From Anseranas semipalmata (taxonomy: Eukaryota; Chordata; Aves; Anseriformes; Anseranatidae), in the NCBI GenBank assembly GCA_013399115.1, contig VXAA01004301.1, forward strand, positions 63,230-127,229: a stretch of DNA of 64,000 bases. The letters are read 5' to 3'. The notes beneath the pieces are model-generated. The model was not told the DNA's origin. It did not search any database and was given only the letters and a program-made list of their open reading frames with translations. Each line of letters starts with the position of its first letter. Within the stretch, counting starts at the first letter, position 1. The position numbers and the translations under genes are program-made. Positions 10,681 through 22,732 of this stretch are shown here, piece by piece.

Positions 10681-13600
10681 TGGAATAAAATCCTATTATT
10701 TAAAGTTGAAATTCTCAGTGGAGCTATCTTGTCAAAATACAATAGTCTGCTTTGCCATGAAGTGTCAAACGGTGAAACACATCAGTCACAAAGCCAGAAA
10801 AATAAAACCAAAAGTGTTCTTAGACAATCAGTAAAAAAAGAGGGAAAGAAAGAAATTCTTTAAAAACTACTTTGCATGTGCAAAACTGGTTTTCTGTTGA
10901 GTGGTATCCACAATTCATTTATGTTTGGTTTCTGACAGCATTTAATGCCCAGGGTCTACCAGGGAAAATATTTGTCAATAGCAAATTTTAAACCAAACGT
11001 TTTGAACAGAAAGCCAACCAATATGGAGAAAAAGCATCTCTAGAATTAAAATTGATCATGACAACATTAGAGAGGGAATACTGAGCTTCCAGGCTCAAGG
11101 CAATACCTGGCTGTAAAGACAAGGAAGAGACATCTGTGGGAATTAAATTACTACATGTTGCAGCAACTGCGACCTTATCAATTCCTCAGGGAGATGTGGT
11201 GCTGACCACTGTAAGAGACAGGATATGAAGCCAAGCAGATTGGGTCAAATCCTATAAGGCAGCTGAGCTGTTCCTAAATTATTCAGGCTGGAAACAGACA
11301 CTATCCCAGCTAATTTTTGTCATTACCAGATAGTGAATGTTGAAAGTGAAATACTGGATATTTATAAAGAACTGTTAGAGAAATTTATAAATTTGTAAAT
11401 TTCACAATCCTCACAAGAAAGATGCTTTAAAAATTTGAAGTAAATAACATTTGAAAGTTTAAATGGAGAGACATTATTATGAATTTATTTGCTCATCTGT
11501 AATGAAGGCTTACTTTTTCCTCCAGCAATGATTCTTTCTTTAACATGCATAATCATTGTACTGTATAATGCACTTTATAGGGTGTGGTGATATTCCTTGT
11601 CAGCTAGAAGTGCAGTGCCAGCATGAGCAGCTACCTGGCAGTGTTGGAACCAGCCAGGACAAAATAACGCTACATATTTCCAGCTCCTTGCATGACCTGC
11701 AAAACCATGTGAGAGATCAGTACGTGAAGTACCGAAGCAGCTCAAAGTGAGACTCCGTTTTGATTGTGCTGGCTTTTAGGAAATGTAGCTCTCGTCTGGA
11801 GAGCTGGGCTGATTATATACCCACAGCTCTTCAGCCAGCCCTTTAGACCAAACACTGTCTCCATGCACATGTCCTTAAGGGCCCCCAAACTATGTTAATT
11901 TCGTTACTAATGTTAACAGATATACCTCAATTTAAGGGACTTTGACATCAGTTCCTACAGAAGCATCTATGTGGATTGGACATAGATGAAAACATGGCCA
12001 CTTGGCCAATGGAAAGGCAAGTGTTGAAATATTTCTGCTGGGTTAAGAGCAGTTCTGTCCTTCTTGCTTTCTTTCCTTTCCCAGTTTTTATATAGGAACT
12101 AGAGGAGTCTATATTTCATCATTACAGTGTACTAGGGAAAAGGAATCTCTGGAAATGGAACATTTTTGCTAAAAAGCTTTTATGGCTTGGAGCAGTTACT
12201 GGCAATGTTCGTGAGAGCCAAATTGTGATTTATCAGAAGCAGGAAAATCATTTCTTGTATGCTGGTGGCTGTGCCACCATGGATGATATCCATGAAGTGC
12301 ACCCCAAAGGTTATAATTTTTATAGGAAAAGCAATGTATTTATATTCTATCCATCACCATGCTCTCTAAGTACCTTGACAGGTAGGACTGTGCCGGTTAT
12401 AGCAACTAGTACTAAGCTATAGTTCTTAGGTATAGCTTCAAATCTCAGATTTGCATATAGCCATAAGAAAGCCATTTTCTGAAATGGAAGCAAATATTAC
12501 ATTACCAACTTCTTCTTGCTAGTGCTACAAATTTATCTTAGTTCATCCTGGGGTTATAAGGCCCCACCTAGAAGCCTGGCGTAAAGCCAGCGCTAGAGGG
12601 GAGCTGTAGAGCAAACCTCAAGAGCATTCTTGAGGTGTTTATTTTCCTTTACAGGCATAGGGTCAAAGAAAAAAATGCATGGGAACCCAAAAGAACATGT
12701 TAAATGCTGTTTTGGGGCATCAAGAATTACCTGATGGTTCAAAGGAAGCAATTTTCAAAATAAAGGTCCTGAGAGGAAATCCCAGGGTTAGAGAAAGGGC
12801 TGTTTCTTTTTCAGCAGAAAGATGATATGGCAGAAGACACTTGCAGGAAAAGAGTGGGAAGACTTTACAGAAGAGCATTTCAAAAGGCCATACCGCACAT
12901 CTTGGATTTCAGGAAGAAACTTTCGGTCCAGTGAATAAGCCTAGTTAACTTAAACAGTTTTGCTCAATAACAGAGCTAAACAGAGGGACTAAAATGGTTC
13001 TCAGGCTTATGGATTGGCTTATCATTTTAAAGAGTACTTTGGCCTTGACTTGTTTTATAAGCAAATGGGTTGCCATTATCACATTCAAATGCCATTTTTA
13101 AGAAACATGGGATAACTCAAATTCTCTTCATTTGTTTTTTTGGCAAAACAAGCTTCATATGGCTTCTGTAAAGAATGAGCTGGAGTCAGTCTGTATGGTG
13201 ACTGTGTTTTGCCTACTGCAGTGCCATTGTGCTAGGTGTATTAACACACTGCGTTGTGGAGAGCTTGGACAGCTTGGGTTTAAAGACTCACGACAGTTTT
13301 CAAGATAAGAAAGGATGTAAATTGGAAGCACAGTTAACTGTATCTGACCGACCGGTTTGGACATTTTTATTACAAAATCAAAGTATCTCCATATGGTTTT
13401 ATTCAGCAATGGCAATTCTATTTTAAATTCACACTCTGCCTCTTCTCTGGAATAGCTTTTATGTGTCGAAGGCCTCTAAAAGGGTACAATTCCAAAAAAA
13501 AAAAAAAAAAAAGGAAAGAAAAAGATTTGTTTCCCATTTTGATACTGCATAGAAGAAAGGAATTGACTAAATACACAATGAAAAACAGCAATAAAGAACA

Positions 13601-14758
13601 CAACGCTCAAGTCTTATCCCACAAATAGCAACATAAATAGCGAAATCCACAGGAGGACCAATTGTTGTTATCTTGTATTCTTTTTACAAATGCACAGTTC
13701 AGTGATGGACAATGTCAGTTGGTCCTGAAACAATTACGTGTGCAGGCAGCGGGAAACACCTCTACTTGGAACTCAGGGTGTAATTTCGTTTTTCCCATGA
13801 AGAGGAGGGCTTGGTTACTAACTCTAAGAGCTGAGATGCGGAGGATCAGGTGACAGTTCACTCTATTGACACTGATTCTTGGTCATGTCATTTATGAGCT
13901 GGATCTAACCTGGTTTGTATGAATGTAAATGGGGAATTGTCTCCAAAGAAACACAGGGAAGCAGGTGATGTATAAACAGCCTACTTTTTTCCTCCTACAT
14001 TAATTTCTGCCTGTAGAGTGGGGGGTATTCATGCTTCTTTTCTTCAATGTGTTCTTGATTGCTTGTGCAGAAGTGAAATGCTGTGGTGATAATCTTCAAA
14101 ACAAAGCCTGAAGTCATTACCACTTTTTTTTGTTATCATGCTAATAGACTTATTTCATTACCTTATGCAATGAGAAGTTCCCCTCATTGTTTTATCCATA
14201 ATTAATCCCAGTGTTTCTGGCTTAAAAAACACTTCCTTTATATGTTTAGCTGTTCATTATTACCCTTTAGTTAGTTCCATACAGTGTTTTAAATTCTGAG
14301 TAAGTCAATGATTTTTTGTTTAGCAAAAGGTATGCTTAGACCAACGCCCTGAACTCCACAGAGACACCATCCCAAATTAATTCTCCAGGTTGCAGCTGCA
14401 TGATCTTGCTAAAGAAGTGAGTAATATTTTGTCATTTAATATTAAATGAGTTATCTTTGAAAAATGCTTCCCTGCCCCTGGTGTACCTCAGGCAAATGGA
14501 AACATGCTTAACGTGCATAATGAAACCTTGGTAATGGAAAAAATGGGGAATTGAGACAACCTATCAGCATCTAGAATCTGCAGAACAGAAAAACTGATGG
14601 TAAAATGATGGTGAGGTTAAGACATAAATTAATCAAATTGATTGTGTTTAATTGGAACCCTTTTTACAACATAGCTGTCTTTATTCTTAATCCTCTGCAA
14701 GTCTATAAAAAAGACTCTTGGCAAGTGTTTGATTTTCAGTGTTGAAAATTAGGTTGTG
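10681..14758. other. Non-coding stretch
   Basis: No gene is recognised. Short frames of up to 86 codons are present without domains. A poly(A) tract lies at 13494-13512. The interval 14100-14300 is AT-rich, complex DNA of the type often seen in conserved non-coding elements, which cannot be tested here. Confidence 0.55.
13494..13512. repeat. Poly(A) tract, 19 bases
   Basis: Uninterrupted A run followed by GGAAAGAAAAAG, an extended purine tract. Confidence 0.95.
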
Positions 14759-14812
14759 AGATTTTCAGAAGCACCGAGTATACTCAGTTTTCCATCAACT
14801 GACTTCAGGGAC
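14759..14812. repeat. Half of an ancient palindromic repeat
   Basis: GAGATTTTCAGAAGCACCGA leads into TCCATCAACTGACTTCAGGG. This resembles the left arm and core of the palindrome type ATTTTCAGAAGTGCTGAGCAC ... CCATTGACTTCAATGG. The right arm is not recognisable, so this is a truncated or diverged copy. Confidence 0.4.
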
Positions 14813-17800
14813 AATTCTGCACTTTTCAATTCCTTTTCATCCAAAGAGCACCTATGGTTCATGGGATTATCCCTTCTTATTTCAGCCACCAACTGTATCA
14901 GTGTTTCCAAAACTTACTTTTAATTTTCAGAAATGAGAAATCTGTTGATGTCTCTCCAGGAGTTTTCAGGAATTGTGAATGTTCAGGAATAAACCATGAG
15001 ATTATGATAGGAGGGTGAATGTTAAAATGAAGAGTTTGAACTTCATTGCTTACCTACCAAGTTAAGTATGCACTTGCCATAAGAGGCAGAGGTTAAGCAA
15101 AAAGTAGAGGTCTGATGTAAGAGTATAACAATTTTTCTGAAATATGTAACATCATCACTCCTTGAGGACATTTTGCATAATTCACTAACGGTGAACAATT
15201 CAGCTTTCTCAAACCCTTTCCAATGAAGCCTGTGTACCATCACATGCTATCATTTGTCTGCAGTTATATCTAGCTTTATCTGCACATATCAATGCTATGT
15301 TTCCGGTAAAGAACATTATTGCATACGCATGACTCAGAAACCTGTCGTCTTTATTCTATTAGCAACTCTCATTCAAAAGAACTGACTCATCTTTTAAAAA
15401 ATGTCTGTATCAGAATATCTGAAATCATCACAGGGATTTTAAAGAAGTTAAAAGTCCAGTTCTATAAGAGGTTGAGTGCTGAATAGACTTCAGCAGATGG
15501 AGCAGGTCTAATTCCCGTTGTTTTCCTGAGGGGTTGTGACTGTTAAGTACTATACCACTTTGGGCCATTAGGGAGTTCATTCTTCCCCTTCCGCTAGTCT
15601 ATGCTAGATAATTTTCCCTCAGGTTAATTGATTGCCAATCAATTTGAGGTAATTTAGCCAGTTGTAATGACTACTCCCTAGATGCTTGTTCAAAGCTGCA
15701 AATATTTGCTGCTTACCCTAATTGCATAATGGACGAGAAGCTAGTTTAAGATTTAAAAAGCACCATGTAGGCATTTTTTACAATTTTTGCTTGCATATGC
15801 ACGGTCTTCCAAGCAAAGGGTGTTTTCCACAGTCAGGAGGATAGATGGTGTAAAATACTATAGATTAGGAGTCACCACCAAACAGGAAGATGATTAGTCT
15901 GTTCAATTTTTAAAGTAATTGGTAGGTGTTGCAGAAGGAAAAAAAAATCTCAAGTTCTTAAGAGAAAATTGCCTTGCTGAGACATACAGTCTTGTTCAGA
16001 ATATTCAAAGTAAATCAAAGGTGCTGTCACTGTTATGTAAAATTTATGATGTCTGCAATGTAAGTCTGAACAAGGAAAAAAGGTTGACTGAGTGCAAAAT
16101 TAACAAATTATGGCCCCTTATGGATTATGTTAATCAGAAAATAAGATAGTTAGATGGCATAGTGACCAGTATATAAACTGGTCGGCTTTCAGGCCTAGAA
16201 CTGTTCATTTTTAAAAACATCCAAAAAAACCAGCATTGTGATGGGGGAGCAGACCCTTGCTCTTCATGAAGAATAACCTAAAGATGGAGAAGACATCGTG
16301 GGGGGCAGAGGGCTTGCACTGCTGCTGCCTGCCCTGTCCCTGATGGTGGGCAGTCAGGGGTTGGCTGCTGCCAATGCCTCAAACTTTTGGAGTCATTTGG
16401 GAATTTCAGATGAATGTGGGAGAGTGGAGATATTCTGGCAGACTCACTGAGAACATTGAAAGCAAACTGGGTCACTCAGTGTCTCAGTTTAAAATGTAAT
16501 TGGCAGGGAACGCAAACGTGTGCCCAAGTCTAGAGTCCACAGCTGCTGAATCCTGCTCAAGAACCACTTTGGTCATCCCTATGAGAAAGGAGTGAGCTAA
16601 CAGAGACAAAGTGGAAGCTAGGTAAGAGTAGCAGTGCAGATTCTATATCCTTATGTTACACATTGCCCAATACACTTCTGATACTATCACAAAATAATAA
16701 TATTGATTAAAAGAACTAGCACGGTATGTCTCCAGGTAACTCCATTCAAAATAAAAGCAAAATAGTAAAGGATATTATTTTGCTTCATTACTGGTCAACA
16801 TGTAAATAGTTTCCATCTTCTTTTCTGATTATAATTCTGTGTCAAGGATTAAGAAGGATTTAATGTTATGATAACTGGAGTGTTTTATCTGCCTTAGGAT
16901 GAGTCTGTTTACAGAATCCCTTTTTATTTATTATGATGGAAGATGGAGTTAGTAGGACAGCTACAGTGTGCAGAAAAAGAAGTATGAAATACCTTTTAAG
17001 ATTATATTGCTCTTTAGAAATAGCTTATGAAATGAGAGAAGTGTATATACTTAAATATACAGAATACCCCTAATATGGGAATGCAGCATATCCATGTGCA
17101 AGGCAAAAAGAGAAATTTTATGTCTTGTAGCAATTTTGAAGTCTGAAAAAACTAAATCAGCTCCCATTTGGAAGCAAAAAGAAGCCTTTCATGTTTTAGA
17201 CAATTAAGTTAAAGATATGATTTACAATTTTAGTACAGTTTTAGAATCCTTCTAATTACTTTTTAATAAAATAAAAGCTGATGGAAGTATTATACCAAAT
17301 CTTTGTTTCAAATGCTTAGAAGCTTTCATTTTAGAAATGCCAGTGCTGGCTGTTTAAGAAGTTACAAAAAGTAGTGAAATTATATAGATTAGAAACATTT
17401 CTATGTTAATAAATACATATTTCTCATAGTTTAGTTCTGCTTTACCTACAGAAATTACTGACTCATGGGAAAAGAGTTCTTAGCAGGGCTTAGGATAGGA
17501 AAGCACATTGTTTAGAAGTGGAGGAAGCATTAGACTCCCTAAATCAAATACCTGTGAAGCAGTGTCATACCACTGGGAAATGCAGTGTGAAACAAAGATC
17601 ATGGGCTGATTCAAGAGATGAAAATGAAACTTTCAATCAGTTCTGAACTGACAGATGTAGTGCATAGCTGTGCAGCGGATTTCTTTCAGACAGCTCTTCA
17701 TTCTGATTTGATTTGAAAACTCCCATAGAAATGCTAGGGATTCCCAGAGGCAGAAATGAATACAGTGGGTCTTGGCTTTGCCTCCAGGTTTAAGCTTAAT

Positions 17801-18200
17801 AATAATTTTAATAGTAATAATTGGATGCCAAACCTTGGATCCGCTAGAAAAATGCATCATCCTTTTTGTGAAAATAGCCTAACTGACCTCTGGGCCTGCA
17901 TTGTAATTATCACGCCCAGTTAAATTTTTGCATTGCATTAAACTTCATCCTGCTGCAGCAGCACAGTTCAGGGGTCATCTGCAAGAAACCCCAGCATTTT
18001 CAGAGCTGAAACGCAGCTGTACCAGAAACAATGTGTTTCCTTCCCATCCTAACTGGAAAATTCTGCCCCCTGCCCCACCCATCCCAGTAATACTTCAAAT
18101 ACCAGCGTGGTAAGTGTAGCCCACTGCTGACTTCTTAATGGCTTCACTTCCATATTGTGTCTTGCATCAACAGGGTCTCCAAACACTGTGCTGACTGAAG
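14813..18200. other. AT-rich non-coding stretch
   Basis: Only short open frames are present (up to 76 codons). I see no recognised repeats, genes or RNA genes. The sector 16700-17450 is notably AT-rich. Confidence 0.55.
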
Positions 18201-18262
18201 TCTCAGTCCCTTATTCATATGAGTAATCTGCATTCATACAAGCAGTCACATTGACGTAAGTC
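18201..18262. repeat. Ancient palindromic repeat fragment
   Basis: TCAGTCCCTTATTCATATGA and GCAGTCACATTGACGTAAGTC resemble the AAGTCCCTTATTCACATGAGTAGTCCCATTGACTTC type of amniote palindrome. Only the first half and core are visible. Confidence 0.4.
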
Positions 18263-18466
18263 ACAGAATCCGGTGACGCTGATTAGATGTTTGGGTTACA
18301 GGGAAAGTTGTCTGTGGCATGGTTGAGACATGTTATGGTATGTACAGCATTAAGTCAAGAAAATTCCATGAGGGCTGGCACTGTTTCAGACTCACCTTTT
18401 CAATGATAAATTCCTTCCTCTTGTCTTCAGTAAGCCTCTGATGCAATGTTATTATTGGGTGGGTGA

Positions 18467-18505
18467 GTAATAGCAATAATAGTAATAATAATAGTAATAA
18501 TAATA
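18467..18505. repeat. AAT-type trinucleotide microsatellite, interrupted
   Basis: GTAATAGCAATAATAGTAAT and the following AATAATAGTAATAATAAT form an imperfect (AAT)n array with AGT and AGC interruptions. Read on the minus strand it gives a run of leucine codons (18333-18527), which is an artefact of the repeat and not a protein. Confidence 0.85.
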
Positions 18506-20586
18506 CAAAATCATAAGTACGAGGCATTCATTGACCAATTGCTTTGCACATTACTGATACAGTTAAGCACAGTTATTCCTTGTTGTTTATCATGTAAAGA
18601 GTGACATACGTCTAAAAGGAGAAGGACTTGAAAGTTGATATATAAGAGCTTGCGTAGGATTTTCTTCATTAAGGTAAATTTCATCTAAAGTTATTGCAGA
18701 GAATTCTGAAATTGCACACCTGAGTGGTTATCAACAAATATTTCTTGGACATTTTAGTTTTCTTTTCCTCACGAAAAACCTCCTGAGTTTTGCACTCCCA
18801 GAGATTTATCAAGAAAATTCTAAAATATAACCAACTAATTTTTTTGCACCTGTTTTGATTTTGTAGAATTTTTCTGGTTTTTAGCACATCAGTTTGAGAA
18901 GTGTGGAGAGTTTTGTTAAGTATTTTGATATTAAGTAGATTATCTTCTTATATAAATAAAACAAAGTCCAATGAAATAACAGAAAGTGATAAAATTCTCC
19001 ATCCATAAGTGTACCTCTATTTAACAAATGAGTGTATAGTGAATGATTTAGATGGCATCGGTGGTATAAAACAAGCATTGACTATTAGTGATAGAAACAA
19101 GTATTAATTTACTTTTATCAGCTCCACATAAGAAAGAATACCCTTTAAATATGTGCTGTCAGAATGGGTCTATTGTGTGCAGTTCTCTCGCTGTACCTGT
19201 GGAAGGTCCAGAGCTAGCAGTAGATTATCCTTAGTACTTTTCTGAAGTGGCTGAACAGATGGTATCATGCATCACTTTCTGGGGATATGACATCTTGTAG
19301 TCATAACGTGTCACAAAAAATATTTTTTGAAGAAGTGGATGAATCAATGCTTTTCTTCTTTGTGCTGTGCTAACCAAACCAAACAGTTAGAAAATAATTT
19401 GATTGAGCAGGAACTCAAGCAGACACTTTCTTTCTCTTTCAAGAAAATATGAACCTCCCAGATTACATCCATATTTTGGCATGAAGTAGAATATATATTT
19501 GGGATTACAGTATGACTTTACTCTCCACTTTCTGTTGTAAGGATATTTTGAAACAAAAGGTAGTATTTTGAAATGAAAATACATAAAGTTTCATTACAGT
19601 ATGTCTAAATGAAATATTTTGGCATTTCTGGACAGGATCATGTAATTTTGAGAATATTTTCCTCTGATGAATCTGATAAATATTCTGGGAAAAAAATAAT
19701 TGAAAAATTGAGAATAGTTATTCCTTCTATTCATCTCCCCTCGAAATCATCCAGTTCAAATTTTAAACATGTACACACTATTGTGATACGATAACTGAGC
19801 AGTAGATTAATTCTCATAATCCCTTGTAAGAAAAATAACGTGTGTCTATTGGCATATTGTTTGCTTATTATTTTTTAGTGCAGGAGTTAAGATCACCAAA
19901 AAAAAAAAAGTAATAGGAAAAAGTTAAATGCAAAAAAATTGGCAAATTTTCAGTGAAAGTTTAGCCAGCTTTGAGGAGGACAGCAGGAATACGGTTTTAG
20001 CAAAAGTAGTGATTCGAGCTAGCCTAAATTTCAAATATGAAGAGCAGTGGAGGGCAGAGGCCCAAGCTGGACTTTGGCTTGCCTACTGCTCTAGGTTAAT
20101 TATCCCAAGTATTATCCAGAGCTGCTTGTGCTGCTGATTAGCTGCTAGTGGCCCCTAAAAGGGCTCGCCAAGGCATGCCTCCGAACGCTGCCGTCACCTC
20201 CTTGTACAGCATACTCACAGTCAAATAAAAGTTGGTGTTTGGGTGCTGCTGAAGAGGAATCAAAGAAACAGTCACAAGAAATATCAGTGAACACACTGAT
20301 AAGTGGTGCGTTACAATGGATGGAGCGCTGTAATATGCAAGACTTGGTATTTAATTTTCCCTTTCTCTTTCTTCTGTTGTATGAACTTCAGACCACCTGC
20401 ATTCTTCCTCTCCAAATTTGATACAGAACTACTTGCATATGCTTACTCTGTGGATGCCTCCTTTTCTGGGCCCTGACATCTGTTGGAGTTCCAGGAGCTA
20501 CTGTCACGTCAGTAATAACAAAACCCCTCATCATCACTCATTTTTCATACTGTGGCCTCTTCATAAGCTTCTCATGGTAATTCACG
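18506..20586. other. AT-rich non-coding stretch
   Basis: This is very AT-rich, with short frames of up to 69 codons and no domains. No RNA gene or recognised repeat is seen. Confidence 0.55.
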
Positions 20587-20630
20587 GACCCGACCCAATG
20601 CCAAGAGGGAAGAGTCGTATCAACATCATC
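20587..20630. repeat. Ancient palindromic repeat copy (GACCCAAAGCC type)
   Basis: GACCCGACCCAATGCCAAGA, followed by GGGAAGAGTCGTATCAACATC, is closely similar to the segment at 21867-21905 (CTGACCCAAAGCCAGTGGGA then AGAGTCATATCAGCTTCAG). The two are related copies about 1.3 kb apart in the same orientation. Confidence 0.5.
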
Positions 20631-20929
20631 AGATCTCAGTAACAGTAGTATTTTATGGTTTACAGGCTCTGGGTATACCCTGTTTGAAATTTGTAGTTTC
20701 CCCTTGGCTTCTGCATATGTACTGACATACCAGATAAATGGAACTTGGCCTACCTTCTTTTGAAGGATTCAGTTCTAAGTACTGGCCAAGGACTGGCATA
20801 ATTTCAGAAAACTGTTAGTTATGCTATTTTGCATTTTAGCTCTGTTTCAGGTGCTTGCATAGACCTGAGAACTGGTCATCTCCCTGTCTTTGATGCGTTT
20901 GCTCCTGTAATTCTTCTGTGGGGAAAATG

Positions 20930-21050
20930 ACTTACTAATTTCCATTCTGCAGAACCTGAGGGACAAAGAGGTGGCATGAAACTGCAGAGAAGTTGGGCTT
21001 TGAGCCCAATTACTGATATCTCTCTAGTTCCCAGGCTTTATAGCTGTGGG
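20930..21050 (-). mobile_element. MIR-like SINE fragment, minus orientation
   Basis: TTCTGCAGAACCTGAGGGAC, then AAAGAGGTGGCATGAAACTGC, then TTTGAGCCCAATTACTGA, follow the reverse MIR order: ACAGATGAGGAAACTGAGGC, then AGAGAGGTTAAGTGACTTGC, then TTTGAACCCAGGTCT. The copy is diverged but collinear over about 110 bases. Confidence 0.5.
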
Positions 21051-21578
21051 TCCAGTAGTCTTTCCCAGGACAAATCACCCGTTTTTGTTATCAAAGTGCT
21101 GAGGGAACTTGGTCCGAGGCAGGACTTGAGGAACTGGCACAATAACACTAAATCCTGCCTGAGCAAATCAATGTCACTGTGGGAAAAATGCTCTGAAAGC
21201 AATTACTCTACCTGCTCATTAGGTGCATGTGTGTGGGAAGCTGGGGCGGGCAGAAGGGCTGGGTGTGACAGGAGGCAGCCAGGAGGGACATGCGTGGCCA
21301 ATGGCAGCAGAGGCGAAAGCAGGTGCAGCCCTAGAGGCTGAGATGTGACTGCGGCACACAGGGAGGGAGGCAACCTTGAAAGGAGGGAGAGAGGAGTTAA
21401 GATCAGGCAGCACTGGCAGGCAATTCACCCCGAGGGCCCCGCAGCCAGCAAAGGAGATGGGGGTGGCACAGGCATGTTTTTTTCCCTTATCTGTCTGCCC
21501 CCTACCTTCCACACCCACCCCACACACTTTCTGCATGTCATAAGTTGTAAACAAATCTATTTAGGATGGAAATATATA

Positions 21579-21604
21579 TATATACGTGTATATACACGTA
21601 TATA
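21579..21604. repeat. Perfect 26-bp palindrome in a TA/CG alternating tract
   Basis: The half-site TATATACGTGTAT is followed by its exact reverse complement, with no spacer. It lies at the end of an (AT)n run that begins at 21572. All steps alternate purine and pyrimidine, so cruciform or Z-DNA formation is possible in principle. It may be no more than a microsatellite product. Confidence 0.85.
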
Positions 21605-21860
21605 CATATTTTTTCCCCATCCTGAAATTTGGTTGTGGTTGGTTCTTTTTTAATGGTAACAAGGAAGAAAAAGTAATGTTCAGGAACGTTTGGCACACTT
21701 TAACATTTTTTTTCTTTTTTCTTTTTTTATCATTTTTCACTTGTGGAAAGCTTCTCCAAACTAATAAAAGCCATGTCCTCCTCAAGAGACTTCCATTAAC
21801 ACCCTTTTACCTTTAATGAACCACCATAATATCCTCTCCCCAGAATTTTCAGAATAATTT

Positions 21861-21908
21861 AGGGCTCTGACCCAAAGCCAGTGGGAAGAGTCATATCAGC
21901 TTCAGTGA
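21861..21908. repeat. Ancient palindromic repeat copy
   Basis: GGCTCTGACCCAAAGCCAGT, followed by GGGAAGAGTCATATCAGC, resembles GGGCCTGATCCAAAGCCCATTGAAGTCAATGG-type palindromes and is similar to the copy at 20587-20630. Only one arm is clear. Confidence 0.5.
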
Positions 21909-22009
21909 AATAGGTCCTTAGAGTCCTTTGCACAGATGCCAACTCACTAAAAAGGGTGTAATATGCAGGCTAATAAGCTACTTAAAAAACATAATGTGAG
22001 CACAATTCT

Positions 22010-22080
22010 CCACTTCATTACATTGGTTTTACATGCCACTAAAGCCAATGGAGTTACACTGGTGGAAAACCAGGATCACA
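22010..22080. repeat. Ancient palindromic repeat copy (GGTTTTACA / CAATGGAGTTACACTGG type)
   Basis: CATTGGTTTTACATGCCAC precedes AAGCCAATGGAGTTACACTG and GTGGAAAACCAGGATCA. The right-hand half is close to the familiar CAATGGAGTTACACTGGTGTAAAACCAGGATCA motif of amniote palindromic repeats. The left half is its diverged inverse. Confidence 0.6.
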
Positions 22081-22163
22081 GGGGGAGACTCACCCCCTAC
22101 TTTAGCCTTTTAAAACTGGTTTCAAAGATCAGAGGCAGTTAGTCTGTATCTTGTACTAATGTT

Positions 22164-22216
22164 GGGCCGGATCCAAAGCTCACTGTAGTCAACTGGAATT
22201 GTTCCATCAGGCCCTA
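22164..22216. repeat. Ancient palindromic repeat copy with GGGCC ends
   Basis: The left end GGGCCGGATCCAAAGCTCAC and the right end CCATCAGGCCCT are inverted with mismatches. The centre reads TGTAGTCAACTGGAATT, in place of TGAAGTCAATGGAA. It fits the GGGCCTGATCCAAAGCCCATTGAAGTCAATGG palindrome type. Confidence 0.6.
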
Positions 22217-22713
22217 GGGATATATATGTCTATGTGCACAGATATGTATGTCTCTGTGTCAATCTATCTGTGTAATTTATCTATTTTTACCATGCTCATC
22301 GCTGGAGTGACTAAGAGCCTGAGTGACTGAGGTTAAGCAATATGTAAAGTCCCCAAAGCCTTGATCTAATGTATACTTGCTGATCCTGTAATATAAAAAT
22401 AAATGTAGGTTAGTATATGATCTGTGGGACATACACAGTCAAGGATGCAGAACACACAGAAAGAGCAGGGCTGTTTCCCATCCAGTTGGACAGGTTATGC
22501 CATTGGCAGGACACAGCAAGCTGCTGCCAAAAAGGCATCACCCATTTTTTAATTCTCAGACTCTGTTTTTATATGCTGCTGATGGATATCGGATGAATTG
22601 CTCATTGTAAATCAATAATACTTCATCTTCAGATTAATGAGGAACTAAAACTGTTTCTAATAAATGTTTAAATACTTAGCATTTTTCAGAAACCAAGCCT
22701 TTTATGAGAAATC

Positions 22714-22732
22714 TTTTTTTTTTTTTTTTTTT
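22714..22732. repeat. Poly(T) tract, 19 bases
   Basis: Uninterrupted T run. Confidence 0.95.

Noticed and set aside
17459..17465. AP-1 sites (TGACTCA) and several ATGCAAAT octamers through the window
   Set aside because: Short motifs like these occur by chance at this frequency in AT-rich DNA.
18333..18527. Minus-strand frame with a run of leucines resembling a signal peptide
   Set aside because: The leucines come from the AAT microsatellite read in reverse.
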